From: CAZCQG01 sp964500775
Lineage (GTDB): Bacteria; Campylobacterota; Campylobacteria; Campylobacterales; CAZCQG01
Assembly: GCA_964500775.1 (NCBI GenBank)
Contig: CAZCQG010000006.1
Span: 1 to 64,000 of the forward strand
Length of the DNA: 64,000 bases
Direction: 5' to 3'
Shown: positions 26,047 through 35,310 of the stretch, piece after piece
Position numbering within the stretch: the first letter of the stretch is position 1
Layout of the letters: each line of letters opens with the position of its first letter
Position numbers and translations under genes: made by a program
The notes under the pieces: generated by a model
What the model saw: the letters and a program-made list of their open reading frames with translations, nothing else
Told to the model about the DNA's origin: nothing
Databases searched by the model: none

Positions 26047-27001
26047 CCCGACAGGTTTTTTACGATTTTTTAGCCCGAAACGACCGAGGGCATTCGTTGA
26101 TAAAAAAAGCAAACCTTTTCCGAAAGATTTCAATAAAAAAATAGATATTATCCTCTCCCCCTCCTTCTACTGGGCGAGGGTAGAAAAACTCCCCGTAAAA
26201 TACGAATATCAAGCCAAATCACTCCTTCCATCGCTTTTTGACGGTATCATCCCCGAGGGTGAGTACAACTACGAAGCGATAAAAAAAGCAAACGGCGAGT
26301 TTTTGGTATTGGCGTACAATTCAAAAGAGATAATCCACACATTAGAAGAGCTTGGATTAAAACTTTCCAAAGTGCGGGATGTTTATTTCGCGCAAGAGTG
26401 CTTCGATGATATGGATATTCCTTTGGAGATAGACGACAAAAATGCGCTCATCAAGCAAGGGGCTCTACTCACCATCATCCCAAAAGAGCTAGTAGAAAAT
26501 ACCGAATCTCTCAAAGAGCGGCTAAAGACTTTTTCGTTGCCTACCCATAAAATACGATTGAGTCGCTTTGATAAAGTGATAGACGAAAAAGGATTGAATA
26601 AGATACTGTATCTTCTACTCGGTTTTATCGCCCTGTATCTTGTGCAATTACTCATTTACAAACAAGAGTACAATGCACTTGACGAAAAGCAGCGCGAGGT
26701 CATCGCAAAATACAATCTTCCGCCAACTTCATTACAGCAAGATGCGATTATCAAAAATCTCTCCGTTATCGAAGATTCTCAAACGAATATCAGAAAGGTT
26801 CTCATAGCGCTCTTTGACGTTCGATTGAGTTCACAGGAGTATTTCAAAAAAATATCACTCAAAGGGGATAGAATCGAGTTTGAGATTTTTCTGCTCAATC
26901 CAAAAAAGGCAGAGCTTGTTAAAAGCGTTCTCCAAAAACGTATCGATTTTACGAGCATAGTGGTAGAAGAAAATAGCTTGAAAGCGGCAGCAAAAATATG
27001 A
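26033..27001 (+). CDS. gspL: GspL-like type II secretion inner-membrane protein
   Basis: The 322 residues are read from TTG 26033. The N-terminal 190 residues would be the cytoplasmic actin-like part that binds the ATPase. A single membrane helix follows near 186-205 (ILYLLLGFIALYLVQLLIY) and a periplasmic ferredoxin-like domain of about 110 residues. Sequence identity to known GspL is not obvious; the call rests on topology and on position between GspK- and GspM-like genes. It overlaps the next gene by 4 bp. Confidence 0.6.
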   Translation: MKKINPTGFLRFFSPKRPRAFVDKKSKPFPKDFNKKIDIILSPSFYWARVEKLPVKYEYQAKSLLPSLFDGIIPEGEYNYEAIKKANGEFLVLAYNSKEIIHTLEELGLKLSKVRDVYFAQECFDDMDIPLEIDDKNALIKQGALLTIIPKELVENTESLKERLKTFSLPTHKIRLSRFDKVIDEKGLNKILYLLLGFIALYLVQLLIYKQEYNALDEKQREVIAKYNLPPTSLQQDAIIKNLSVIEDSQTNIRKVLIALFDVRLSSQEYFKKISLKGDRIEFEIFLLNPKKAELVKSVLQKRIDFTSIVVEENSLKAAAKI

Positions 27002-27402
27002 TGAAAATAAACCCTCTCTATATTTTGGTACTCATTACTTCCGTCATAGCGATGCTTGTGATACAAAATAATAAATACGCCGAAACGCTAAAAATAAGCA
27101 ATAAAAACATAGAGATACTCGAAAAAAAAGGGCAAAAGCTCACGCAATTAAAAGAGGACTGGGGCAACAAAGACGCTTTGGCAAAAATCAAAAGAATCCT
27201 CAAAAACCAAAAACTGACCGAAGCTACTATCGATATGGTTGAAAGCGATAAAAAAATAACTCTTAGCTCCAAAGGGATTACTGCCGTAGAGCTTGATACA
27301 TTGTCCTCATCGATACTCAATGATACACTAGAGGTAAAAGCGTTTGAAGTGGAGCGCAAAACCCCTTTAATAAGTGCATTTTATATGGAGATAGCGAAAT
27401 AA
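26998..27402 (+). CDS. gspM: GspM-like type II secretion protein
   Basis: The 134 residues consist of a short cytoplasmic start, one membrane helix (about 6-23), a coiled coil (about 28-75) and a small alpha/beta C-terminal domain. This is the layout of GspM, which binds GspL in the inner membrane. No motif proves the family; order in the operon supports it. ATG overlaps the preceding stop and the 3' end overlaps the next ATG, so translation is coupled along the operon. Confidence 0.55.
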   Translation: MMKINPLYILVLITSVIAMLVIQNNKYAETLKISNKNIEILEKKGQKLTQLKEDWGNKDALAKIKRILKNQKLTEATIDMVESDKKITLSSKGITAVELDTLSSSILNDTLEVKAFEVERKTPLISAFYMEIAK

Positions 27403-27938
27403 TGGCAAAAAAATTACTCAAGGGTTTTCTCTTTTTTCTCGCGTTATTACTTCTCATAATCATCTTTTTACCGAAAAAAAATCTCTACTATATGCTCGAA
27501 TCACAATTACTACAAGAGAATAAAATTATCCTTTCGGATGAAACACTCAAAGATCAATACCTCTATCTCGATGTTTCAAATGCGACTTTGTATTATGAAG
27601 GGATAGAAGCGGGTCTAGTGGGCAATATCAAATTTGTCCCCTTAATTTTTGCAAATATCATCAATGTCGATAACGCAAGTTTTAGTAGCGAAATCAGCAA
27701 TATCATCCCTAAAAAAGTTCAGAACCTAAGAATCTACCACACCATAATAGACCCGCTAAACATCAACATAACCGCAAAGGGGGATTTCGGTGAGATTTTC
27801 GGTTTTATTAGTTTGGCTACGCAAGAGCTATTTTTAGAGCTTATTCCCAGTGAGAGTATGTACACGAAATATCGGGGAATCTTATTGAAATTTAAAAAGG
27901 TGGATAACAAGTATGTCCTCAGTACAAAACTTCAATAA
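27402..27938 (+). CDS. GspN-like type II secretion protein
   Basis: The 178 residues start with one membrane helix (about 8-24), followed by FLPKKNLYYMLESQLLQ, which matches the opening of GspN proteins, where LP...L......Q follows the helix. LDVSNATLYYEGIEAGLVG is the second typical stretch. GspN is present in only some type II systems and its role is not settled. The 3' end overlaps gspC by 26 bp. Confidence 0.55.
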   Translation: MAKKLLKGFLFFLALLLLIIIFLPKKNLYYMLESQLLQENKIILSDETLKDQYLYLDVSNATLYYEGIEAGLVGNIKFVPLIFANIINVDNASFSSEISNIIPKKVQNLRIYHTIIDPLNINITAKGDFGEIFGFISLATQELFLELIPSESMYTKYRGILLKFKKVDNKYVLSTKLQ

Positions 27939-28725
27939 AACCGCTTCGGTTATCCTCATACTCGCTCTTATCGCAAAGACTATCGCTATAGGTTTATTTT
28001 ATTATCTCCCCAAAGACGGGATAGATTTTAATTTGCAAGAAAAAATAACCCTCCCCTACCACGGATATAGATTCTCAAAAGCACTCGGTCTAAACGAAGA
28101 AGCGGTGCAACAAGTCAATATTCAAAAGCCAAAAGAGATATATTCTATCGACGATATGGTGCTCAAAGCGGTATACGTAGAAGAGCAAGGGGGATTTATC
28201 TTCGTATCGCACAAATCTGAGCTCGACAAAACGGTGCTCCTGAATATCGGCGATGAATTTAAAGGGTATCTTTTGGAAAAAGTCCAACCCAAAGAGGCGA
28301 TCTTCTCTATGGGCGGCAGAGAGTATAAGCTTAGCCTCATACAAGAGAGCGAAGAGGCGCAAATAGAAGAATCTATCTCTATGGAAGAAAACGTAGCAGG
28401 TGATGACGCGGTGCGGGTTCTCCCTAAAAAAGGGGTGGAGTATTACACCAATAATCTCAAAGACATATGGAAAAACATCGCGATTAAAGAGTACCGCGAA
28501 GGGAACAAGATCGCAGGATTTGTCATCACTTCGATAAAAAAAGGATCTCTTTTTGACAAGTTAGGTCTTGAAGAAGGGGATGTCATCGTCGCCGTAAACA
28601 ATAAGGAGATCAAGAGTTTCGCGCAAGCATTCGGCGCATACCGAGACTTAAAAAGTGCTCCTGCCATCAAACTCACTATACTAAGGAACGGCATCAAAAA
28701 AGAGCTTGAATACGAAGTGATGTAG
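27913..28725 (+). CDS. gspC: GspC-like type II secretion protein with PDZ domain
   Basis: GspC links the inner-membrane platform to the secretin. The 270 residues have a membrane helix (about 12-31), an HR domain (about 75-142: LKAVYVEEQGGFIFVS, LNIGDEFKGYLLEKVQPKEAIFS) and a PDZ domain near the C-terminus (about 188-268: GFVITSIKKGSLFDKLGLEEGDVIVAVNN). A short linker rich in acidic residues separates the two. It ends 64 bases before gspD, the only real gap in this operon. Confidence 0.8.
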   Translation: MSSVQNFNKTASVILILALIAKTIAIGLFYYLPKDGIDFNLQEKITLPYHGYRFSKALGLNEEAVQQVNIQKPKEIYSIDDMVLKAVYVEEQGGFIFVSHKSELDKTVLLNIGDEFKGYLLEKVQPKEAIFSMGGREYKLSLIQESEEAQIEESISMEENVAGDDAVRVLPKKGVEYYTNNLKDIWKNIAIKEYREGNKIAGFVITSIKKGSLFDKLGLEEGDVIVAVNNKEIKSFAQAFGAYRDLKSAPAIKLTILRNGIKKELEYEVM

Positions 28726-28759
28726 AATTCCTTTAACTGGAATGTATTTTGCTTAATAT

Positions 28760-28784
28760 GCCTTGAAAACCCATATTTCAAGGC
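28760..28784 (+). promoter_or_regulatory. Hairpin masking the gspD ribosome site
   Basis: GCCTTGAAA (28760-28768) and TTTCAAGGC (28776-28784) form a perfect 9-bp stem with a 7-base loop, 5 bases before the gspD ATG. The AAGG that would serve as its ribosome site lies within the 3' arm. Only three T follow, so it is a poor terminator and a better candidate for control of secretin translation. Confidence 0.6.
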
Positions 28785-28789
28785 TTTGA

Positions 28790-30646
28790 ATGAAGTATTT
28801 TAGACTGTTTCAAGCGATAATTTTAGCGCTACTTATTGCCCTTTCGCCCTTGAGCGGCGCGTATGATTATAAAAATTCAGGCTCTACGCCCGTCAAGATC
28901 GACTTCAAAGATCTAGAGATAAACGACTTCATAAAGCTGGTTTCAAAAATCCTCAATAAAAACGTATTGCTAAGCTATGATATTCCCGGTAAAGTGGAGT
29001 TTATCTCCAATGCACCTATTTACAAAGAAAACATATTAGAAATTCTCCTCTCCACGCTTGATTCCAAAGGATACACGCTAGTAGATAGCGGCACCTATTT
29101 CGAGGTGGTCAAAAGTAATGAAGCGACAAACTACAACCTTCCTATCGTGCGGAGCGCAAAACACGATTATAAACAAATGGTGAGCGAGACGATTACCGTG
29201 CGAGGCGACACGGCAGAATCGGTCGCCGCCAAGATAAAACATCTCAACTCAAAATACGGAAAAATCATCACCGTAAAAGAGAGCAATAAACTCCTAGTTA
29301 CCGATTTCCCGAAAAATATCGAATCGATAAAAGAGACGATCAGGGTCATAGAAAATCAGTACAAAAAAAGTATGAAGGTCGTCGAACTCTACAATACAAA
29401 AGTCGAAAACGTCATCGAAAATATTATGAAGATCTCTAGGGGTCTCCTTGATAGTAGAATCGAAAGCGAAGCTTATGAACTGATTCCGAATAAAGAAAAC
29501 AACTCTATCGTCATGATCGGTACGGAAAAAAGTCTTGAAGTGCTTGATGAAATCATCGCACAGGTGGATGTCAAAAAAGAAGAGACCGAGATAGTAAGCG
29601 ACAATACTATCAAGATCGTAAATCTTCATAACTCGGATGCCGAAGAGGTTGCTAAAGTCGTCCAATCCGTCATTAGCGGAAGACAATACAAAGATCCTAC
29701 GGAAAAACCAAACATAAGCGCAGATAAAGAGCTCAACGCAATCGTCGTGATAGGAAGCAAAAGTAGCGTTTATGAGATAGAGCGCTTAATAGGTGAACTC
29801 GACGTAGAAAAACAACAAGTCTACATCAAAGCCCAAATAATCGAAATAAGCCAAAAAAGGACGAAAGACCTAGGTATCAAATACGGTTTGGAGGCCGGAA
29901 CCGCTACTTCCAACGGTCTTTTTACTCTCGGTACGAATCTAGGAGGTTCGGCAATCGCATCTACCTTGGCAAATAGCTTTCTTAATTTTGATACGAGTGC
30001 ATTGAAATCAGCCTTTGCCCTTGGGGCATCTCTCAACTTTCTCAAAGTAAATAACGCGGCCGACATCGTGAGCGAACCGACGATTTTGTGTTTAGACAAT
30101 AAAGAATCTTCCATCTTTGTGGGTGAAGTAACTTCTATCACCACGAGTACTACCTCGGGGACAAGTGCGACCGATTTAGCGAGAAATAGCTTCTCAAGGG
30201 AATCGGTAGGCTTATCACTCAAGGTAAAACCGAGAATCTCGCAGGATGGCAAGGTGATGATAGAAGCCCACACGAAACTTGAAGACTTTTCAGGAAGTGT
30301 CAGTGCGAGCGGTCAGCCCGATACGACAAATCGCGAGGTACAAACCGTAGCGATAGTAAAAAACGGTGAAAGCGTCATCATCGGCGGACTTATCAAAAAT
30401 AAAGAGACCGACGCGTCCCAAAATGTCCCTTTGCTCTCGGATGTTCCGGTGTTGGGGAATCTGTTTAAATACAATAATGACTATAAAGACAAAACAAACT
30501 TGGTGATAATACTCACCCCCTATATCGTCGAAAAAAGCTCGAATCTCACCACTCTAATGGAGAAGCTCACAGAGTTAAACAAATTGCAAAAACAGTATAA
30601 TGACCGCGTTTTAAGTGAACTAAACGAAAAGAGAAAAAAATTGTAA
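28790..30646 (+). CDS. gspD: Type II secretion secretin
   Basis: GspD forms the outer-membrane exit channel. The 618 residues have a signal peptide (cut near residue 24), an N0 domain (VKIDFKDLEINDFIKLVSKILNKN), N1-N3 KH-like domains with repeated I.V..L.n..AE.VA patterns (ETIRVIENQYKK, VVELYNTKVENVIENI, IKIVNLHNSDAEEVAKVVQ), then the C-terminal secretin domain (QVYIKAQIIEIS, VNNAADIVSEPTILCLDNKES, GESVIIGGLIKNKETDASQNVPLLSDVPVLGNLF). A basic tail follows; no distinct S-domain is evident. Translation may be held back by the hairpin just upstream. Confidence 0.93.
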   Translation: MKYFRLFQAIILALLIALSPLSGAYDYKNSGSTPVKIDFKDLEINDFIKLVSKILNKNVLLSYDIPGKVEFISNAPIYKENILEILLSTLDSKGYTLVDSGTYFEVVKSNEATNYNLPIVRSAKHDYKQMVSETITVRGDTAESVAAKIKHLNSKYGKIITVKESNKLLVTDFPKNIESIKETIRVIENQYKKSMKVVELYNTKVENVIENIMKISRGLLDSRIESEAYELIPNKENNSIVMIGTEKSLEVLDEIIAQVDVKKEETEIVSDNTIKIVNLHNSDAEEVAKVVQSVISGRQYKDPTEKPNISADKELNAIVVIGSKSSVYEIERLIGELDVEKQQVYIKAQIIEISQKRTKDLGIKYGLEAGTATSNGLFTLGTNLGGSAIASTLANSFLNFDTSALKSAFALGASLNFLKVNNAADIVSEPTILCLDNKESSIFVGEVTSITTSTTSGTSATDLARNSFSRESVGLSLKVKPRISQDGKVMIEAHTKLEDFSGSVSASGQPDTTNREVQTVAIVKNGESVIIGGLIKNKETDASQNVPLLSDVPVLGNLFKYNNDYKDKTNLVIILTPYIVEKSSNLTTLMEKLTELNKLQKQYNDRVLSELNEKRKKL

Positions 30647-30647
30647 T

Positions 30648-32165
30648 ATGTTAAAAATCGAGAGTATCCACGACGTAAGTTTAGAACCCGTAGAGATAGA
30701 GGGGATCGACTTAAATATCGCCCTCAAAAACTATGTTCTTTTTACAAAGTTCGAGGGGAAAACCATCGTTGCCCTCTCCGAAGAATACCTCACGCAAAGC
30801 TTGGATTATATTTCCAAACAAAATTTCAACTACAAAATAAAATTTCTTGATGAAGAATCTTTTGAGCGTCTCTACAATAAATTTCTAGAGATTCGCACCG
30901 ATAGAGAGATAGAAAACTTTGAGAGCACCCCTGAAGAGAGCGTAGACGAAGACCTCTCGCTTACCGAATTTTTGCGCAATAGTGCAGATATTTTAACAAG
31001 CGAAGAATCAGCACCCATCATAAAATTCGTAAACTCGTTATTCTATCAAGCGATCAAAAAAAGGGCGAGCGACATCCACGTAGAGATGCACGAACACAAA
31101 GGGGAGGTGCGATTCCGAGTGGACGGCGTACTTATCAAACACGTCGATCTCGACCTCAAAATCACCGCCCTCATTATCTCTAGGATAAAGGTCATCTCCA
31201 ACCTCGACATCAGCGAAAAGAGAGTCCCCCAAGACGGCAGGACGCAGGTAAAGATCGCAGGGAAAAAACTTGACATCAGGGTCTCTGACCTCCCGACGTA
31301 TTACGGAGAGCGGATTGTTATGAGGATTTTGATGCAGAGTGAGGACATCCCGCATCTCGAAGAACTAGGCTTTAAAAGCGCGATGACTAAAGAGTTTGAA
31401 AACTTGCTCAAATATAGCCACGGCATCATCCTAGTCACCGGTCCTACGGGGAGCGGGAAATCAACCACGCTCCACTCGTTTCTCCAAAAGCTCTCCACGC
31501 CCGACAAAAACATCATTACCGTCGAAGATCCCGTGGAGTACAAAGCCGATAATATCAATCAGATTCAAGTCAACGCCAAAGTAGGGTTAACCTTTGCCGC
31601 GGGTTTGCGCTCTATTCTTCGTCAAGACCCGGACGTCATTATGGTGGGGGAGATCAGGGATGCCGAAACGGCAAAAATAGCTACGCAAGCTGCGCTGACC
31701 GGACACTTGGTCCTCTCTACGCTCCACACCAATAATGCCACATCGACTATCGCAAGACTCGTGGATATGGGAGTAGAGCCGTATTTGCTCTCTTCCGTTC
31801 TAATAGGGGCTTTGGCACAGCGACTGGTGCGTAAACTTTGTCCCCACTGCAAAGAAGAGGACAAGGTCGCCGAAAATTATGCACAAGAGTTTAACCTCCC
31901 TCAAGGTGCAAAAATCTACAATGCAAAAGGGTGTAGACAATGCAACTATACCGGATACAACGGCAGAGTCGCTGTAGGGGAGTTGTTTTTGATGAATGAT
32001 GCGATAAAAAAAGCAATCAAAGATACCACCAACGACCAAATCATCAGGGAATACGCCAAGAAAAAAGGGCTCAAGACCCTCTCCGATCAGCTCAAAGAGG
32101 AGTTGCTAGCAGGCAACACTTCATTAGAAGAGGCGATCAGAGTCGGTTTAAAAGATGATGCGTAA
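30648..32165 (+). CDS. gspE: Type II secretion ATPase
   Basis: GspE hydrolyses ATP to drive pseudopilus assembly. The 505 residues show a short N-terminal domain, then KRASDIHVEMHEHKGEVRFRVDG, Walker A GPTGSGKS (265-272), the Asp box DPVEYKADNINQIQV, Walker B VIMVGEIRDAETA, the His box LTGHLVLSTLHTN and a four-cysteine zinc motif (CPHC ... CRQC) near 400-430. No MshEN c-di-GMP motif is evident at the N-terminus, unlike the ATPase at 49226. It starts 2 bp after gspD. Confidence 0.94.
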   Translation: MLKIESIHDVSLEPVEIEGIDLNIALKNYVLFTKFEGKTIVALSEEYLTQSLDYISKQNFNYKIKFLDEESFERLYNKFLEIRTDREIENFESTPEESVDEDLSLTEFLRNSADILTSEESAPIIKFVNSLFYQAIKKRASDIHVEMHEHKGEVRFRVDGVLIKHVDLDLKITALIISRIKVISNLDISEKRVPQDGRTQVKIAGKKLDIRVSDLPTYYGERIVMRILMQSEDIPHLEELGFKSAMTKEFENLLKYSHGIILVTGPTGSGKSTTLHSFLQKLSTPDKNIITVEDPVEYKADNINQIQVNAKVGLTFAAGLRSILRQDPDVIMVGEIRDAETAKIATQAALTGHLVLSTLHTNNATSTIARLVDMGVEPYLLSSVLIGALAQRLVRKLCPHCKEEDKVAENYAQEFNLPQGAKIYNAKGCRQCNYTGYNGRVAVGELFLMNDAIKKAIKDTTNDQIIREYAKKKGLKTLSDQLKEELLAGNTSLEEAIRVGLKDDA

Positions 32166-32577
32166 CGCCTTTAGCTTAGTAGAAGTAGTCATTGCCGTTA
32201 CCATCATCTCTATGCTCTCGGTCGCGATTCTCCAAGTCTCGCAAAACTCTATCGCTTATACGCAAGATTCTAAAGAGAGATTCCGAGATACCGTATTGCT
32301 TACCCTTGATGTTCGAGAGAATCTAAACAAGAACAAACAAGACGAGTTGTTTATTGATACCCTCCTCGAAGAAAAATACGCTATACCCGAGAAAGAGCTG
32401 CAATTTTTCAAAGATAAAAAAATAGCCTACAAACTAGAATCCGACGAGGAGCTAAAATTCATACTTCTTGATAAAGAGAGCGGTATGCCTCCCATCGACT
32501 TGCCTCGCCTAGCAAAGGTGACGCTTCGTGACGCAAAACATGGGTCGTTTATCTATATTCTACGAGATGCGCATTGA
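32155..32577 (+). CDS. Type II secretion pseudopilin (GspI-like)
   Basis: MMRNAFSLVEVVIAVTIISML is a prepilin signal with alanine in the -1 position and glutamate at mature +5. The 140-residue size and the place between GspE and a second pseudopilin fit the minor pseudopilin GspI, which together with J and K forms the tip. It overlaps gspE by 11 bp and the next gene by 4 bp. Confidence 0.75.
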   Translation: MMRNAFSLVEVVIAVTIISMLSVAILQVSQNSIAYTQDSKERFRDTVLLTLDVRENLNKNKQDELFIDTLLEEKYAIPEKELQFFKDKKIAYKLESDEELKFILLDKESGMPPIDLPRLAKVTLRDAKHGSFIYILRDAH

Positions 32578-33080
32578 AAAAAGGTTTTACGCTAGTAGAG
32601 ATAATAGTCGCGATTACTATTTTTAGCATCGCTACACTGTTGATGTACAGGGTCACCGAATCGCTTAGGGTGGCAAACGGCAACCTCAAAAGACATTCAG
32701 AAATCGCAAAAAACGATAACCTGCTACTAGAAAATTTTAAACTCGATTTTCTCTACTCCGATGAGGGAAATGTTACATACAAAAAGGGTGAGCGCTTTGA
32801 TGCTATAATGTTTACCTCAAGACATTCACTATACGGGATTTCTCGACCTTATATCGAATACCACGTATCGAAAAATAAAAAACTTTGGAGAGTGGAATCG
32901 AGCATAGATCACAATCTGACTATAGAAGACGAACACTTTATGTATGTAAAATTTGATGCCATAGCCCGAGATGTCGAGAGGTTTAAAGTGTACGAAGCAA
33001 ACGGGAGTAAGCTAGTATATATACAAAGCGCCGGCAAAGAGCCGCTCTTTTTCGAGCTAGCTCATCCGAGCGCTATATAA
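32574..33080 (+). CDS. Type II secretion pseudopilin (GspJ-like)
   Basis: The start is TTG 32574, overlapping the previous stop. The N-terminus KKGFTLVEIIVAITIFSIATL is a textbook class III signal (G at -1, F, E at +5). The 168 residues are larger than GspI and contain SRPYIEYHVSKNKKLWRVES, in line with the GspJ beta domain. It is the last gene of the rightward secretion operon and ends 3 bp short of the convergent chemoreceptor gene. Confidence 0.75.
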   Translation: MKKGFTLVEIIVAITIFSIATLLMYRVTESLRVANGNLKRHSEIAKNDNLLLENFKLDFLYSDEGNVTYKKGERFDAIMFTSRHSLYGISRPYIEYHVSKNKKLWRVESSIDHNLTIEDEHFMYVKFDAIARDVERFKVYEANGSKLVYIQSAGKEPLFFELAHPSAI

Positions 33081-33083
33081 GTT

Positions 33084-35228
33084 TTATTTTTTCTCCGCCA
33101 CCATTCTATCGATAATAGAGAATAGCTTCTTACTCGCCCCTTCTGCTTCGTCAAAAAGGCGTACCATCTCCTCGGCATTTTGAGCCGAAGTCCCTTTTTT
33201 GATCATATCCATTGCCTTGAGGACATTTTCATGCACCAATTTATGCGGTGCTTCGAGTTCTCTATACGCTGCGGTATCGCTAAAGTATCTTTTGCCGTCG
33301 CCGCTCTCGTACCATTTGCCTAGTCTGCAAGAGTGGTGATCCCCGAATTCCATCGTCACTTTTTCTTCAAAAGCAGATGAATACGCATTGACCTTAAATA
33401 CCAAGTGGTCGAGTTTTGCAAGGTTTGCAAAAAGTTCATACGAGATGGCTGTATTGCCCTCTTTGATCTCCTTGGAGTTCTCTACTAGATTCTCCAATAC
33501 GTTTCTAAACTCATCGAGTTTTTTCGTAGAGACCTTCGCATACTCTTCTGTTTTTTCGTTAGATTCTAGGCTATGTACGGAGTTTTGTTTGAGGAGGTTG
33601 ATATTTACCTCAACCTCGGCGGTAGCTTTTTGTGTACGCTCGGCAAGCTTTCGCACCTCGTCGGCGACTACGGCAAATCCTCTGCCGTGTTCACCGGCGC
33701 GCGCGGCTTCTATCGCTGCGTTGAGCGCTAGGAGGTTTGTTTGATCGGAAATATCTTTGATAAGCATAATGACGTTGCTTATCTCTTCCACGCTTCGGTT
33801 AAGCGATTCGGAGTTGTCACGTGAGACATTTACCATTTCGCTTATAGAGTTTATCGATTCAAAAATCTCATCCATCGAATTTTGTACATCGTTTACGACC
33901 ACTTCGTTTTTGCCGTTTACTTCATTGATATTGTTTAACGAAGCGATGTTGTTATTGAGACTTCCTTGGATGTCTTTTGCATTGAGCGTCGTCCCCTCCA
34001 CCATCTTTTCGCCTAGGTGGACGGTCAAGTTGCTTCTTCTCAAGTTCTCTTGTGCTTTTGCCGTTGCTTCTTTGGCGTTTTGTGCATCCCTTTGTGCTGA
34101 TTCGGCGAGTTTTTGAACTTTTTCTATAAAGATGTTGAAGCTTTTCGCCGCACGTCCTATTTCATCATTACCGTTTACGGGCAATCTTTTTGACATATCC
34201 GCATCGCCGCTGGCTAGCTCTTCTGCCATCTTATCGAGATTTCTTATCGGAGTGCTCACCGATCCTTTTACTACGATAAGCAAGAAGAGTAAAATCACGA
34301 TGTCGATTATCACCATTATCCAAACCTGTCTAAGCAATCCGTCCTTTGAGTTTGCGATGAGCTTTTTCAACTCGTCGGTTTTCTCGCCGACTACGGCATA
34401 CGCTACGGTGTTACCCGAAAAATCTTTTATAGGTTCGGATACTAGCACAAACTCATCGGTTATGAGCGTCCCTTTTGTATCCGACACGTCCACTTGGGAG
34501 ATCGAATCTGCAAACATTTTATCCACAGGCTCTTTTTGCGCCAAAGCAAATCCCGCGATCTTCTCTATTTTTGAATCTTTGAATATCAAATCGGTATACT
34601 CTTTAGTGAGGAGTATCACCGTCTCTTTGTGAAATTGCTCTTTTGCCATCCGCACGATAGAGTTTAGCCCTTGCATAAACTCAACCGATCCAAGATACTC
34701 TCCATCAGAATCTAGCACCGGAGCCAACCCTCTGATAGTCAATCCCGCTTTGCCCACTTCCACTGCCGCAAGAGGTTTTTTACTCTCTTTTACTTTATTT
34801 ATCGTATGCCTAAAGCTTTTGAGATCATCGCCGAATTTATCGGGTCTCCAATGTCTAACAAAGCTAGTGACGTCTTTAGTGTGTATGTGGAGTTGAATGT
34901 TTTTAAACTGCGTGTTGTTTTTGAAGTTGTCCGAAAGCTCTTGCAACCCTTTGATTGCGATTTCTCTATTGTCCTCTTTTAGTGCATCGATGACAAATTT
35001 ATCTTGCGCTAACGTAATAGCGTTTGTAAGACCGATGTCCATCTTGCCGTCAAAGCCGTTCACGAATATACTTCTTAGATTTTCCGCCTCGCTTGCTTCT
35101 ATATCTTTCTTGAGTTGATTGAGTGAGTATTCGTAATTAATAATTACGATGATAAACCCTATCAGAATCGATAGAACAAGGGGAAGATGAATCTTCGTAG
35201 CGATAGAGAGATTTTTGAACATTTCCAA
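33084..35228 (-). CDS. Methyl-accepting chemotaxis protein with Cache-type sensor and C-terminal CZB domain
   Basis: The chemoreceptor has 714 residues. Order: membrane helix 1 (about 12-28), periplasmic Cache-like domain (about 35-285, with VEVGKAGLTIRGLAPVLDSDGEYLGSVEFMQG), helix 2 (about 303-322), HAMP, methyl-accepting signalling domain with the hairpin tip DISDQTNLLALNAAIEAARAGEHGRGFAVVADEVRKLAE, and a C-terminal CZB domain (about 600-700) with a histidine, a CRLGKWY motif and H.LVH, the residues that bind zinc in that family. CZB domains sense zinc or oxidants such as hypochlorite. The periplasmic ligand cannot be told from sequence. Confidence 0.92.
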   Translation of the reverse strand: MEMFKNLSIATKIHLPLVLSILIGFIIVIINYEYSLNQLKKDIEASEAENLRSIFVNGFDGKMDIGLTNAITLAQDKFVIDALKEDNREIAIKGLQELSDNFKNNTQFKNIQLHIHTKDVTSFVRHWRPDKFGDDLKSFRHTINKVKESKKPLAAVEVGKAGLTIRGLAPVLDSDGEYLGSVEFMQGLNSIVRMAKEQFHKETVILLTKEYTDLIFKDSKIEKIAGFALAQKEPVDKMFADSISQVDVSDTKGTLITDEFVLVSEPIKDFSGNTVAYAVVGEKTDELKKLIANSKDGLLRQVWIMVIIDIVILLFLLIVVKGSVSTPIRNLDKMAEELASGDADMSKRLPVNGNDEIGRAAKSFNIFIEKVQKLAESAQRDAQNAKEATAKAQENLRRSNLTVHLGEKMVEGTTLNAKDIQGSLNNNIASLNNINEVNGKNEVVVNDVQNSMDEIFESINSISEMVNVSRDNSESLNRSVEEISNVIMLIKDISDQTNLLALNAAIEAARAGEHGRGFAVVADEVRKLAERTQKATAEVEVNINLLKQNSVHSLESNEKTEEYAKVSTKKLDEFRNVLENLVENSKEIKEGNTAISYELFANLAKLDHLVFKVNAYSSAFEEKVTMEFGDHHSCRLGKWYESGDGKRYFSDTAAYRELEAPHKLVHENVLKAMDMIKKGTSAQNAEEMVRLFDEAEGASKKLFSIIDRMVAEKK

Positions 35229-35310
35229 TACCTCCTAGTATTGAGGATAAAATCTCTCTATTTTACTAACAATTAACTGAACGTTACCATAAAAATAAGT
35301 TATTAAAAAA

